A stretch of DNA of 64,000 nucleotides from Azospirillum humicireducens (GTDB taxonomy: Bacteria; Pseudomonadota; Alphaproteobacteria; Azospirillales; Azospirillaceae): positions 2,038,501 through 2,102,500 of the forward strand of contig NZ_CP015285.1 in the NCBI RefSeq assembly GCF_001639105.2, in the 5' to 3' direction. A program made the position numbers and the translations under genes. The notes under the pieces were generated by a model. That model saw only the letters and a program-made list of their open reading frames with translations. It had not been told where the DNA came from and made no database searches. Of this stretch, positions 1 through 9,954 are shown piece by piece (position 1 is the first letter of the stretch; the number at the start of each line of letters is the position of its first letter).

Positions 1-36
1 CAAGCAGCCCGACCCCGTCGTGCCCCGGCCCAACCT

Positions 37-1257
37 TCAGGATCGGGCCGGGGCGGTTGGCCGGCGCCAGGACGGCCAGCGGGCGATGGTCAAGGCCCGA
101 AGCGCCCATTCGACCGGACCATAGGCGAAACGCCCCAGCCACCAGCGGCTCCAGACGAGCTGTGCGGCGAACAGCGACAGGGCAATCCCGAGACAGGCCG
201 CCGGCGGAAGCCGTCCGATCAGGCCGGCGCCGTAGCCGGTGAACAGCAGGGCGCAGACCAGCGACTGGCTCAGATAATTGGTGAGGGCCATCCGGCCGGC
301 CGACGCCAACCATCCGGCGACGATCCGACCGCCTTCCGTCTGGAAGCCGAGCAGAATCGCCGAGCCATAGGCAGCGCTCAGCATCGGCGCCGTCAGCAAG
401 CTCACCCCCAGCCCGATCGCCTCGCCCCCCGCATCTCCCACACTGCGAACCAGCCATTCCTTGGCCAGCATTCCAGGCAGGCCGATCAGCAGGCCCAGCC
501 ATAGGATGCGCCGGAACAACGGGCCGTGGCGTTGTACCGAACGCAACAGGTCCCGCCGGCCGGCGACGAATCCCAGCAGGAACATCGCCAGGGCCGACGG
601 CGCCTGGATCGCCAGCAATGCCACCCAGACCTGGGTCAGATCGTTCCAGCGCCGGACAATGATGGTCAGCGGATCGCCGCGATAGTCCCGCTGGACAGCC
701 AGAGCCTCGGCGACGACGGCCGCCCGGTCGATGGTTCCGCCGGCCCACCATTGCAACAACCCCAGCGCCAGCCAGAGGCAGCCGCTGATCCCGATCAGCC
801 ATCCGGCGATCCTCAGCGCCCGGAAATCGCTTCCACCGCGCATCGCCAGCAGGACCAACCCCAGCAGGGCATAGATCGTCAGGATGTCGCCATGGAACAG
901 CAGCACGCCATGGGCAAGGCCGATCACCAGCAACCCCGCCTGCCGCCGCAGCATCCGGCCGGCCAGCGGCTCCCCCGCCCGCTCGGCGGCGGCCATCTGC
1001 AGGGTGAAGCTGTATCCGAACAGAAAGGAGAACAGCAGGTAGAACTTCATCTCCGCCAGTGCGGAGACCAGCAGACGGACCAGCCGGTCCCCCAGCGCCT
1101 GGAACGCCGGATCGGCAACGCCGGTGCCGTAGAAGGCCGAGGCGAAAGCCTGGATGTTGACGATCAGAATGCCGAACAGGGCAGCACCACGGAGCGCGTC
1201 GACATCGGCGATGCGATGGGCAGCCGCAACGGCAGGGGATGCGACCGGATCGCTCAT
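37..1257 (-). CDS. DUF418 (YeiB-type) integral membrane protein
   Basis: A 406-residue polytopic membrane protein. The N-terminus carries the signature of the YeiB/DUF418 family (VDALRGAALFGILIVNIQAF near residues 19-38), with many further hydrophobic segments and a conserved C-terminal half of the DUF418 type (ASAGRMALTNYLSQS, GPVEWALR). The family's biochemical role is not settled; members are inner-membrane proteins sometimes linked to export or acyl transfer. The start codon overlaps the stop of the upstream TetR gene by 4 bases (ATGA), so the two are almost certainly co-transcribed and translationally coupled, which suggests the regulator controls this membrane protein. Confident on family, not on function. 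Confidence 0.88.
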   Translation of the reverse strand: MSDPVASPAVAAAHRIADVDALRGAALFGILIVNIQAFASAFYGTGVADPAFQALGDRLVRLLVSALAEMKFYLLFSFLFGYSFTLQMAAAERAGEPLAGRMLRRQAGLLVIGLAHGVLLFHGDILTIYALLGLVLLAMRGGSDFRALRIAGWLIGISGCLWLALGLLQWWAGGTIDRAAVVAEALAVQRDYRGDPLTIIVRRWNDLTQVWVALLAIQAPSALAMFLLGFVAGRRDLLRSVQRHGPLFRRILWLGLLIGLPGMLAKEWLVRSVGDAGGEAIGLGVSLLTAPMLSAAYGSAILLGFQTEGGRIVAGWLASAGRMALTNYLSQSLVCALLFTGYGAGLIGRLPPAACLGIALSLFAAQLVWSRWWLGRFAYGPVEWALRALTIARWPSWRRPTAPARS

Positions 1258-1865
1258 GGCGCAACCTTCCCGGCGGCCGGCGCCAGAAAGCGCATCACCA
1301 GCCGATGAATCATCGCACCCTGCTCCTGGGGACGGAAGGCGGGATCGAGCGACACCCGGTTGAACAGGCCATCGACCACCACCCCGATCCAGGCCGCCGC
1401 CGCCGCCGGATCGAGCGTCGGGTCGATCGCCCCGGATTCTGCGGCGGAGGCGAGCAGATCGCGCAGGGCGCCCTGCAGAATGCCGTCGCCGCGCGCCACC
1501 CGGACCGCCACGGCCGGATCACGGGAGGATTCGGCCGAAATCTCCAGCGCCAACCGGACATAGGCGCCATCGGCCGCAAGGTCGAGAATCAGATCCAGGA
1601 AACGGGACAGTCCATCCAGCGGCTCCATCTCCCGCAGCCCGGCGAAGAGGGCGGCAACCTCCTCCGCTTCGCGGTCGATGATGGCGGCGATGATGGCCTG
1701 CTTGCTGGGAAAGTAATGGAACAGATTGCCGGAACTGATCCCGGCCGCAGCGCAGATGTCCGCCGTGCTGGTCCGGTGGAACCCCTTCTCGCTGAAACAG
1801 CGCGCGGCGGCGGCCATGATCGCCCCCCGCCGCGCCGCATGCCTGTCCGGATCGACCGTACGCAT
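1254..1865 (-). CDS. TetR/AcrR family transcriptional repressor
   Basis: A 203-residue regulator. The N-terminal helix-turn-helix is typical of TetR (ARCFSEKGFHRTSTADICAA, then GISSGNLFHYFPSKQAIIAA), followed by a helical ligand-binding domain. An open frame continues upstream, but the ATG at 1865 is chosen because a GGAGAGGG ribosome-binding site lies just before it and the conserved HTH starts 15-20 residues later. It overlaps the DUF418 gene by 4 bases. A palindrome at 1903-1920 overlaps a TATATA -10-like element upstream of this start, which fits autoregulation. The inducer cannot be told from sequence. Confidence 0.9.
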   Translation of the reverse strand: MRTVDPDRHAARRGAIMAAAARCFSEKGFHRTSTADICAAAGISSGNLFHYFPSKQAIIAAIIDREAEEVAALFAGLREMEPLDGLSRFLDLILDLAADGAYVRLALEISAESSRDPAVAVRVARGDGILQGALRDLLASAAESGAIDPTLDPAAAAAWIGVVVDGLFNRVSLDPAFRPQEQGAMIHRLVMRFLAPAAGKVAP

Positions 1866-1902
1866 TCCCTCTCCTCGACGCCGCGAGCGGCGCCTCATTA
1901 AC

Positions 1903-1920
1903 AAACCACGTACTCGGTTT
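1903..1920. promoter_or_regulatory. Putative TetR operator palindrome
   Basis: An 18 bp imperfect palindrome of the form AAACCnnGTACnnGGTTT, with 14 of 18 positions symmetric. It lies 38-55 bp upstream of the TetR start and abuts a TATATA element (1919-1924 region read on the minus strand), so a bound dimer would block the promoter of the TetR-DUF418 pair. The size and symmetry suit TetR dimers; binding is inferred. Confidence 0.55.
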
Positions 1921-2054
1921 ATATATGAGCAGCGACCGTGCCGCAAGGGCCGGGCGCGCAATGCGCCGCCCTGATGGTCCTGACAGAATTCGGAGACGGC
2001 ATTTGGGAGGGCCGATTTTTTGCCGGGGCGGGGCGGATCGGCCTTGGATCGGGG

Positions 2055-2083
2055 TTGCATCGCGGGGAGCGTTTTGATATAGA
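2055..2083 (+). promoter_or_regulatory. Sigma-70 type promoter of rpmE
   Basis: TTGCAT (2055-2060) and TATAGA (2078-2083) are separated by exactly 17 bp and lie 29 bp upstream of the rpmE start codon, giving a short leader. Both hexamers are close to the housekeeping consensus. Confidence 0.6.
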
Positions 2084-2111
2084 CGCCGCTCGCTTTGCAG
2101 GAACCCCGGCC

Positions 2112-2336
2112 ATGAAGACTGACATCCATCCCGACTATCACGAGATCACCGTGGTCATGACCGACGGCAGCTCGTTCACGACCCGCTCCACCATGGGCAA
2201 GCCGGGCGATACGCTGCGCCTCGACATCGACCCGAAGTCGCACCCGGCCTGGACCGGCGTGCAGAAGCTGCTGGACACCGGCGGGCAGATCGCCAAGTTC
2301 AACAAGCGCTTCGCGAACTTCGGCCTCAAGAAGTAA
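2112..2336 (+). CDS. rpmE: 50S ribosomal protein L31
   Basis: A 74-residue L31, a small protein of the large ribosomal subunit at the central protuberance. The start [19 protein letters not shown] and the later HPAWTG and AKFNKRF segments are characteristic. There are no cysteines, so this is the zinc-independent (C-minus) form that many alphaproteobacteria use. The ATG at 2112 is chosen over longer upstream frames because L31 begins exactly here. It has its own promoter and is followed by a strong terminator, so it is monocistronic. Confidence 0.97.
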   Translation: MKTDIHPDYHEITVVMTDGSSFTTRSTMGKPGDTLRLDIDPKSHPAWTGVQKLLDTGGQIAKFNKRFANFGLKK

Positions 2337-2365
2337 GCGTTACCGCGCTTCTATCCTGCCGATGC

Positions 2366-2400
2366 GAAAAGGGCGTCCGACCGGTTCGGACGCCCTTTTC
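2366..2400. terminator. Rho-independent terminator, bidirectional, between rpmE and the DUF1465 gene
   Basis: A 15 bp perfect stem (GAAAAGGGCGTCCGA pairing with its complement) around a 5-base loop, with A and T runs at its base. It sits between two convergent genes and can serve both strands. Confidence 0.85.
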
Positions 2401-2427
2401 GTTTGTGCGGATCGCTGCGTCCGCCCT

Positions 2428-2856
2428 TTATCCCACGGCTGCCGCCGCCGCTTCGCGCTCCACATCGGCACGGACCATGGCATCGAGCCGGTGGACACGC
2501 ATATAGAGGCTGTGGCTGCGCTCCAGCAGGCTGCGCAGGCCGGAGGGAAGGTCTTCGTTGTCGGGGCCGCTGGGATCGGAACAGATCTCGCCGCCGGACA
2601 GCGCGAAATCGTCGCTCGCCGCCTGCTCCTTCGTCATCTCGCCGGCATGCACGGCCTTCTGCGCCAGCAGCCAGGCCATCACCTGGGTCAGGCGGCTCGT
2701 CACCCGCATGGATTCGTAGGAGATCTGCAGGCGGACCTGAGACGGCAGCTTCCGGTGTTCGGCTGCATCATGATAGGCGATGTAATTCCTCGCCTCGATC
2801 AAGAGAGCCATCGTCTCGTCATAGGGACCGTTGAAGAAGAAGGTGTGCGAAGTCAT
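2428..2856 (-). CDS. DUF1465 family protein, RcdA-like
   Basis: A 142-residue soluble helical protein matching the DUF1465 family (TSHTFFFNGPYDETMALLIE start, then YESMRVTSRLTQVMAWLLAQ and LLERSHSLYMRVHRLD). The family's known member is Caulobacter RcdA, an adaptor that helps ClpXP degrade the cell-cycle regulator CtrA. This copy is shorter than the Caulobacter protein and a regulatory role is only inferred by family. It is convergent with rpmE and preceded by an AGGAGG box about 13 bases before the ATG. Confidence 0.82.
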   Translation of the reverse strand: MTSHTFFFNGPYDETMALLIEARNYIAYHDAAEHRKLPSQVRLQISYESMRVTSRLTQVMAWLLAQKAVHAGEMTKEQAASDDFALSGGEICSDPSGPDNEDLPSGLRSLLERSHSLYMRVHRLDAMVRADVEREAAAAAVG

Positions 2857-2984
2857 TGTCGTCGGCCCCCTCCTGCGGGCTTACGGCCCTAGCGTGAGCC
2901 TTGCCGCAACTGATTAACAATTGGTGACCGGGCGGCGACCGGCAACCCCAGGCGGGGATTGACCGGTCATTGCGGACCCGCCCT

Positions 2985-3012
2985 CTTGAACAGGGAAAGG
3001 CGTCGATTATCT
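2985..3012 (+). promoter_or_regulatory. Heat-shock (RpoH/sigma-32) promoter of the first hsp20
   Basis: CTTG(AA) at 2985-2990 and ATTATCT at 3006-3012 are 17 bp apart, fitting the alphaproteobacterial RpoH pattern CTTG-N16/18-CYTATNT with one mismatch. The expected transcript start near 3018 gives a leader of about 100 bases that begins just before three hairpins. Confidence 0.5.
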
Positions 3013-3023
3013 CTCGCTCGTCC

Positions 3024-3118
3024 GGCGGATGCCCATACGGGGTCCGCCACCACCCCACCGGAGAGGACCGACCGACGCCGTGGTCCTCGACGGCCGTATC
3101 GCTCTTTCGGAGGATATG
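3024..3118 (+). promoter_or_regulatory. ROSE-type RNA thermometer in the leader of the first hsp20
   Basis: Three consecutive hairpins fill the leader: GGCGGA (3024-3029) with TCCGCC (3043-3048), GAGGACC (3063-3069) with GGTCCTC (3082-3088), and a final stem at 3095-3118. The last has the diagnostic ROSE motif TCGCT (3099-3103) pairing with the Shine-Dalgarno AGGA (3111-3114) around a bulged G (3101), and the stem continues outward with A-T, T-A, G-T and C-G pairs. ROSE elements hide the ribosome site at normal temperature and melt on heat shock. Confidence 0.72.
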
Positions 3119-3120
3119 TC

Positions 3121-3609
3121 ATGCGCAGTTACGACCTTTCGCCGCTGTTCCGTTCCACCGTCGGTTTCGACCGCCTGTCGCGTCTGCTGGAGACCGCGAC
3201 CACCGGTGACGAGGCGGCATCCTATCCGCCCTACAACATCGAAAAGCTGAGCGAGGATTCGTATCGGATCACCATGGCCGTTGCCGGCTTCGGCATCGAC
3301 GACCTCGACATCGTCGCTCACCAGACTTCGTTGACCGTCACGGGTAAAGCTAGGAAGGATGGGCCGACCGGCCAATTCCTCTACCGGGGTATCGCCGGCC
3401 GCGCGTTCGAGCGCCGCTTTCAGCTCGCCGACTTCATCAAGGTTACCGGCGCGTCTCTTCAGAACGGCCTTCTGCACATCGAGCTGGCACGCGAGGTACC
3501 CGAAGCGATGAAGCCGCGGAGCATTCCGATCGCCACCGCCGCCGGCAGCGGCACGGTGCAGGTCGAAGCGCCCGCTCCGGCTCCCGCTCTGACCCGGCAG
3601 GCGGCCTGA
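3121..3609 (+). CDS. Small heat-shock protein, Hsp20/IbpA family
   Basis: A 162-residue alpha-crystallin type chaperone that holds unfolding proteins for DnaK/ClpB. It opens with the IbpA-like MRSYDLSPLFRSTVGFDRL and YPPYNIEKL, followed by the beta-sandwich core (YRITMAVAGF, YRGIAGRAFERRFQLAD, NGLLHIELAREVP) and a Pro/Ala-rich tail that lacks a clear IXI motif beyond SIPIA. The ATG at 3121 follows GGAGGA. It is monocistronic, with an RpoH-like promoter, a ROSE thermometer and a terminator. A paralogue with the same control lies at 35251. Confidence 0.93.
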   Translation: MRSYDLSPLFRSTVGFDRLSRLLETATTGDEAASYPPYNIEKLSEDSYRITMAVAGFGIDDLDIVAHQTSLTVTGKARKDGPTGQFLYRGIAGRAFERRFQLADFIKVTGASLQNGLLHIELAREVPEAMKPRSIPIATAAGSGTVQVEAPAPAPALTRQAA

Positions 3610-3646
3610 CGCCTGACACGGCCCGTCCGCGCATGACGCGGACATG

Positions 3647-3681
3647 AAAACGGCGCCCCGGACCTTCCGGGGCGCCGTTTT
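3647..3681 (+). terminator. Rho-independent terminator of the first hsp20
   Basis: A 16 bp perfect stem (AAAACGGCGCCCCGGA and its complement) around a 3-base loop, ending in TTTT. The A run on the other side makes it potentially bidirectional for the convergent membrane-protein gene ending at 3701. Confidence 0.85.
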
Positions 3682-3700
3682 GCTGATCGGCCGGTCAGGG

Positions 3701-4363
3701 TCAGGCACGCGGACAGCCGTCAGGGGGGGCCAGCACCCACTCCGCATAGCCGGCGCGCAGCAGCTCACAGGCGGCGACCAGCCCGGCCGCTCCGGCATAG
3801 GCGGTGACCAACACCTGCTCCGGCGACACCTGCGCCCCGAGGCCGGTCAGCAGAGCGCCCAGGAACGGCCCGCCCAGCAGGAAAGCCGCCAGCCACAGCG
3901 GTTCGGCCGACAGCCAGGCGCCGAGGACCGAGCGCGTCCGCTGTGACAGGCCCAGCAGCCCGCCGGCCTTGGCGTCCAGCGCGTCGAGGCTGCCGGCCCG
4001 CAACTCAGCCAGCCGCCGGCCGTCGGCATCGATGAAGACCACCTCCACCTTGATGCCATGACGGCGGACAGAGGCACGCACCGAGTCGCCCAAGCGCGTT
4101 TCCAGCAGGATCGCGTTGCCGGCCAGTGCGGGCAGCGCGTCGCGCACCTCCTCCGGCGGCTCGCCCCACTCGCGGAGCGCCGCCAGGATGATGCGGGGAT
4201 CGTCGCAGGGGATCGCATCCTTATGGATCACCCGCCCCTGCGAAGCCTTCACCGTCAGAATCAGCACCTGCTCCACCGGATCATGCATGCCCTCCACCCG
4301 CAGACCGCCCTCGGCCACATAGGAGAAGCGCAGGCACCCATCATGGCGGTTGAGCGTGGTCAT
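3701..4363 (-). CDS. Hypothetical protein with C-terminal membrane segments
   Basis: A 220-residue protein I do not recognise. The first two thirds are soluble and beta-rich (GGLRVEGMHDPVEQVLILTV at about 19-38, VEVVFIDADGRRLAELRAG), and the last 80 residues hold two hydrophobic segments (AEPLWLAAFLLGGPFLGALL and VLVTAYAGAAGLVAACELL). The ATG at 4363 follows GGAAGGG. It stands alone between the hsp20 terminator and the tRNA-Ser terminator, so it is probably transcribed from its own promoter. Confidence 0.6.
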   Translation of the reverse strand: MTTLNRHDGCLRFSYVAEGGLRVEGMHDPVEQVLILTVKASQGRVIHKDAIPCDDPRIILAALREWGEPPEEVRDALPALAGNAILLETRLGDSVRASVRRHGIKVEVVFIDADGRRLAELRAGSLDALDAKAGGLLGLSQRTRSVLGAWLSAEPLWLAAFLLGGPFLGALLTGLGAQVSPEQVLVTAYAGAAGLVAACELLRAGYAEWVLAPPDGCPRA

Positions 4364-4503
4364 GGCGGCGGTGCCCTTCCAGTCGCGGTCGATGAGACAA
4401 CCAACAAACCAGCCAGGGGAACGGCCATCGCGACCGAGCGGCGAAAAAGGGGAGGCCCGACCGGCTGGGCCAGCCGTCCGGACGAGAGAAGCGGCCGGAC
4501 AAG

Positions 4504-4535
4504 AAAAAAGCGCCTAGCCGGTTGGGCTGGCGCTT
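4504..4535 (-). terminator. Terminator of tRNA-Ser
   Basis: Read on the minus strand, AAGCGCC pairs with GGCGCTT and AGCC with GGCT, followed directly by TTTTC. It lies 27 bases past the tRNA 3' end. A second small hairpin (CTCTCTC/GAGAGAG, 4544-4559) lies between and may guide 3' trimming. Confidence 0.75.
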
Positions 4536-4561
4536 CCAATTTACTCTCTCCTGAGAGAGAA

Positions 4562-4651
4562 TGGCGGATGGGGGGAGATTCGAACTCCCGATACCCGTGA
4601 GGGTATGCCGCATTTCGAGTGCGGTGCATTCAACCGCTCTGCCACCCATCC
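4562..4651 (-). tRNA. tRNA-Ser (anticodon CGA)
   Basis: A 90-nt class II tRNA including an encoded CCA end. The acceptor stem GGATGGG pairs with CCCATCC; the anticodon stem CCGCA/TGCGG encloses CTCGAAA, giving anticodon CGA, which reads UCG serine codons. The long variable arm (ACCCTCACGGGT) confirms serine. The T arm GGGAG-TTCGAAT-CTCCC is intact. A TATATA element lies about 30 bases upstream (4682-4687). Confidence 0.96.
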
Positions 4652-4750
4652 GCTGCCCCGTTTGGCGGGGTGGGCGGAACCTATATAAACGCTTTGGCCT
4701 GCGCAAGCCTTTTTTGCAGAAAAATGCGAAGGCCTTGGCCCGCATCCCTG

Positions 4751-4778
4751 TTGACTCTCGGGCCACCTTGAGTATAGA
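4751..4778 (+). promoter_or_regulatory. Sigma-70 promoter of rplU
   Basis: TTGACT (4751-4756) and TATAGA (4773-4778) with a 16 bp spacer, a near-consensus pair. Transcription would start near 4785, leaving a leader of about 75 bases that contains a terminator-like hairpin. Confidence 0.65.
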
Positions 4779-4809
4779 TCGTCGCTCCCATGAACGGGCT
4801 TGCGCATCG

Positions 4810-4840
4810 AACGGTGGGCGAGAAGCCCGCCGTTTGTTTT
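4810..4840 (+). terminator. Terminator-like hairpin in the rplU leader (possible attenuator)
   Basis: AACGGTGGGC (4810-4819) pairs with GCCCGCCGTT (4825-4834), with one G-T wobble and a GAGAA loop, followed by TGTTTT. It lies between the strong promoter and the rplU start at 4860, so it would stop most transcripts unless relieved. This is the arrangement expected of attenuation by a ribosomal protein; the control itself is inferred. Confidence 0.55.
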
Positions 4841-4859
4841 GACATAGGCAGTGACGACA

Positions 4860-5177
4860 ATGTTTGCAGTGATCCGCACCGGCGGCAAGCAGTACAAGGT
4901 CGCCAATGGCGACGTGATCCGTGTTGAGAAGCTCGAGGCCGATGCTGGCGCCTCCATCACGCTCGATGACGTGCTGATGGTCGGCGACGCAGGCAACACC
5001 ACCATCGGCACCCCGACCGTGGCCGGCGCCTCGGTCGTCGCCGAGGTCGTCGCCCAGGATCGCGGCCCGAAGATCATCGTCTTCAAGAAGAAGCGCCGCC
5101 AGAACTACCGCCGCAAGAACGGCCACCGCCAGGACCTGACCGTCCTGCGCATCACCGGCATCAACGGCGCGGCCTGA
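4860..5177 (+). CDS. rplU: 50S ribosomal protein L21
   Basis: A 105-residue L21, a large-subunit protein that binds 23S r[17 protein letters not shown] at the start and [16 protein letters not shown] near the end are family signatures. An in-frame GTG three codons earlier is rejected because L21 begins at MFAVI. It is followed after 56 bases by rpmA; the L21-L27-Obg order is the standard one. Confidence 0.97.
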   Translation: MFAVIRTGGKQYKVANGDVIRVEKLEADAGASITLDDVLMVGDAGNTTIGTPTVAGASVVAEVVAQDRGPKIIVFKKKRRQNYRRKNGHRQDLTVLRITGINGAA

Positions 5178-5233
5178 TCCGGGTTCTCCGGTCTGGCTTC
5201 CAGGCGCATCTTCAGTATTAGGAGCAACACCCC

Positions 5234-5521
5234 ATGGCACACAAAAAGGCAGGCGGCTCGTCCCGCAACGGCCGTGACTCCGCCGGCCGCCGTCTCGGCG
5301 TGAAGCGTTTCGGTGGCGAGAACGTCGTCTCCGGCAACATCATCGTCCGTCAGCGTGGCACGAAGTTCCACCCGGGCGAGAATGTCGGCATCGGCCGCGA
5401 CCACACCCTGTTCGCGATGGCCAATGGCCAGGTTTACTTCAAGCACAGCTCGAACGGCCGCACTTTCGTGAACGTCGTTCCGGCCAACGACCAGGAAGTT
5501 CCGGCCGTCGCTGCCGAGTAA
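5234..5521 (+). CDS. rpmA: 50S ribosomal protein L27
   Basis: A 95-residue L27 ([20 protein letters not shown]), whose N-terminus reaches the peptidyl transferase centre. It starts directly with MAHKK, so the N-terminal cleavage extension found in Firmicutes is absent. TAGGAGCAAC supplies the ribosome site. It is followed by a terminator before obgE. Confidence 0.97.
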   Translation: MAHKKAGGSSRNGRDSAGRRLGVKRFGGENVVSGNIIVRQRGTKFHPGENVGIGRDHTLFAMANGQVYFKHSSNGRTFVNVVPANDQEVPAVAAE

Positions 5522-5528
5522 CCTCTAA

Positions 5529-8087
<2,559 letters not shown>

Positions 8088-8091
<4 letters not shown>

Positions 8092-8753
8092 TCGGCATGG
8101 TCCGCAACCCGATCCCAAGCCCGATCCGCGCCATCCTGTGGGACATCGACGGCACGCTGATGGACAGCGAGCCGTGGCACCAGCAGATCACCGTCGAGGT
8201 CTGCCGCGGCTACGGCCATGAGCTGAGCGACGAGGATTGCCGGTCGATGCACGGGGTGGCGTTCCGCGAGATCTATGCCGCGCTGCACGCCCGCCGCCCG
8301 TTCCCCATCGACCTGCACGCCTGGGCCGACGAGATCAACGCGCAGTATGTCGCGAACGTCCATCGGGTCCGCCCGCGCGAGGGCGCCTTCGCCCTGGTGG
8401 AGGCCTTCGCCGCCCGCGGGCTGGCGCAGGCCTGCGTGTCGAACGGCGGGCGCATGATCGTCGATGCCAACATGCGCGCCATGTCGATCCCGCATTTCCG
8501 CTTCAGCATCGCCCGCGAGGACGTGGCCAACGGCAAGCCCCACCCGGAGCCCTACCTGCTGGCCGCGCGGATGCTGGGCTTGGCCCCGGAAGCCTGCGCG
8601 GTGATCGAGGACAGCCCCACCGGCGCCCGCAGCGCCAAGGCCGCCGGCATGCTGACCATCGCCTGGCCCCAGCATCCAGCCGTGGTGTTCGACACCGTCG
8701 ACCATCTGGTGGAGGATCCGGCCTCGCTGGACTGGGACGCGCTTTGCGGGTGA
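8088..8753 (+). CDS. HAD-superfamily phosphatase (phosphoglucomutase/phosphatase-like)
   Basis: A 221-residue hydrolase of HAD subfamily IA. The catalytic DxD (ILWDIDGTLMDSEP), the second motif (VSNGG), the lysine region (ANGKPHPEPYLLAA) and the acidic loop (VIEDSPTGARSAKAAG) are all present, with a helical cap between them. The GTG at 8088 overlaps the proB stop by 4 bases; an ATG three codons later is possible. The substrate is unknown; the obgE-proB context does not identify it. Confidence 0.85.
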
Positions 8754-8784
8754 GGATGACGGGGAGCCGACCTCCCCGCGTCCG

Positions 8785-9939
8785 CTATTTCTGGATATTG
8801 ACCACCGCCGACACCGGGGCCAGGGCGATGCCGCGGTCGGCCAGCGCCGTCAGCCAAAGATTGAGGCGTTCGATCGTCGTCGGATAGGGGGAGGCGAAGC
8901 CGACGGCGGCACCGTTGGCCTTTGCAAGCTCTTCCAACTCACGCAGTTGGTCGTCGATGGCGCCGCGCGACAGGTCGCGGTCGATGATCCGGTCTCCCAG
9001 CGCCCGCGGCACGCCGGCCAGATTGGCGAGCGGCCCGGCGACACTCTTCGGGTTGGCACGGGCATCGACCAGAAGCAGGCCACGCGCCTTCAACGCATCG
9101 ATCACCGGCTGCATCGCCGCCGGATTGGCGGTGAACTTGCTTCCGGTGGTGCTGGTGATGCCGACATAGCCCACCGCCTTGCCCAGCGACCATTCCAGCC
9201 GTTCCAGATTGCGGTCGGGCCCGAGCATGGTCAGCAGCGCATTGGGGCCGGGATCGTCGCGCGGATAGTTCAGCGGCTCCATCGGCACCGACAGCATCAC
9301 CTCGTGCCCCTTGGTGCGGGCGCGCTCGACCCAGTCGTCCAGCCGCTCGGCATAGGGCAGGAAGGCCAGCGTGATGCCGGGCGGCAGTTTCGCCAGTGCA
9401 TTGCCGGTGGTGACGCCGCTGAGGCCCAGGTCCGACATGACGATGGCGACACGCGGACGCTTGTCGGTCGCCGGGAAGGGCCGGGCATAGATCTGCCAGG
9501 GCTTGCGCCCGTCCTGGGCGATGCGCGGCAGCGGGCCGCTGCGGCTGTCTTCCACCAGCCCCGGCACCGGCGCCGGGACCAGCGTAACCGCCGCCGCCTG
9601 GGCACCCGGCAATGGCAGCGGCGCGGCATCGGTCGGCAATGGTGCCGCCGGCGCTGCGACCTTCGGCTCCGGCTTGGGCGGCGGCGGCGGCGGATCGACC
9701 GCCGCCGTGGTCGAGGGTATGGACGCCTGCCACGCCTCCCGCGTCGAGCCGGCGTTCAGCGCCAGCCACCCGCCCAGCCCGGCATAGGCGACGGCCACCA
9801 GGGCGACGGCCACCAGAAGCGGCTTGGACAGCGGCTTGCGAGATCCCGCCCCGCCGCGAATGCGGCGCAGCCAGCCGAGTCCGGGGCGCAGGCCCCGGAC
9901 ATCGAACCGCAGACGACCGAGCAGAGCGGGAACCTTCAC
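8785..9939 (-). CDS. Divergent polysaccharide deacetylase family protein
   Basis: A 384-residue membrane-anchored protein: a basic cytoplasmic start, one TM helix (KPLLVAVALVAVAYAGLGGW near 41-60), a Pro/Ala-rich linker and a C-terminal NodB-like barrel (KRPRVAIVMSDLGLSG, EVMLSVPMEPLNYP). The divergent (YibQ/DUF610) family is found next to EnvC and CtpA and is thought to act on envelope glycans; its activity is not established. It follows ctpA with a 15-base gap, at the end of the minus-strand block. Confidence 0.88.
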   Translation of the reverse strand: MKVPALLGRLRFDVRGLRPGLGWLRRIRGGAGSRKPLSKPLLVAVALVAVAYAGLGGWLALNAGSTREAWQASIPSTTAAVDPPPPPPKPEPKVAAPAAPLPTDAAPLPLPGAQAAAVTLVPAPVPGLVEDSRSGPLPRIAQDGRKPWQIYARPFPATDKRPRVAIVMSDLGLSGVTTGNALAKLPPGITLAFLPYAERLDDWVERARTKGHEVMLSVPMEPLNYPRDDPGPNALLTMLGPDRNLERLEWSLGKAVGYVGITSTTGSKFTANPAAMQPVIDALKARGLLLVDARANPKSVAGPLANLAGVPRALGDRIIDRDLSRGAIDDQLRELEELAKANGAAVGFASPYPTTIERLNLWLTALADRGIALAPVSAVVNIQK

Positions 9940-9954
9940 CGTCGATCGCTCCGG

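Noticed and set aside
4341..5240. Minus-strand frames crossing tRNA-Ser and rplU
   Set aside because: They run through a tRNA and a ribosomal protein gene and have no domain.
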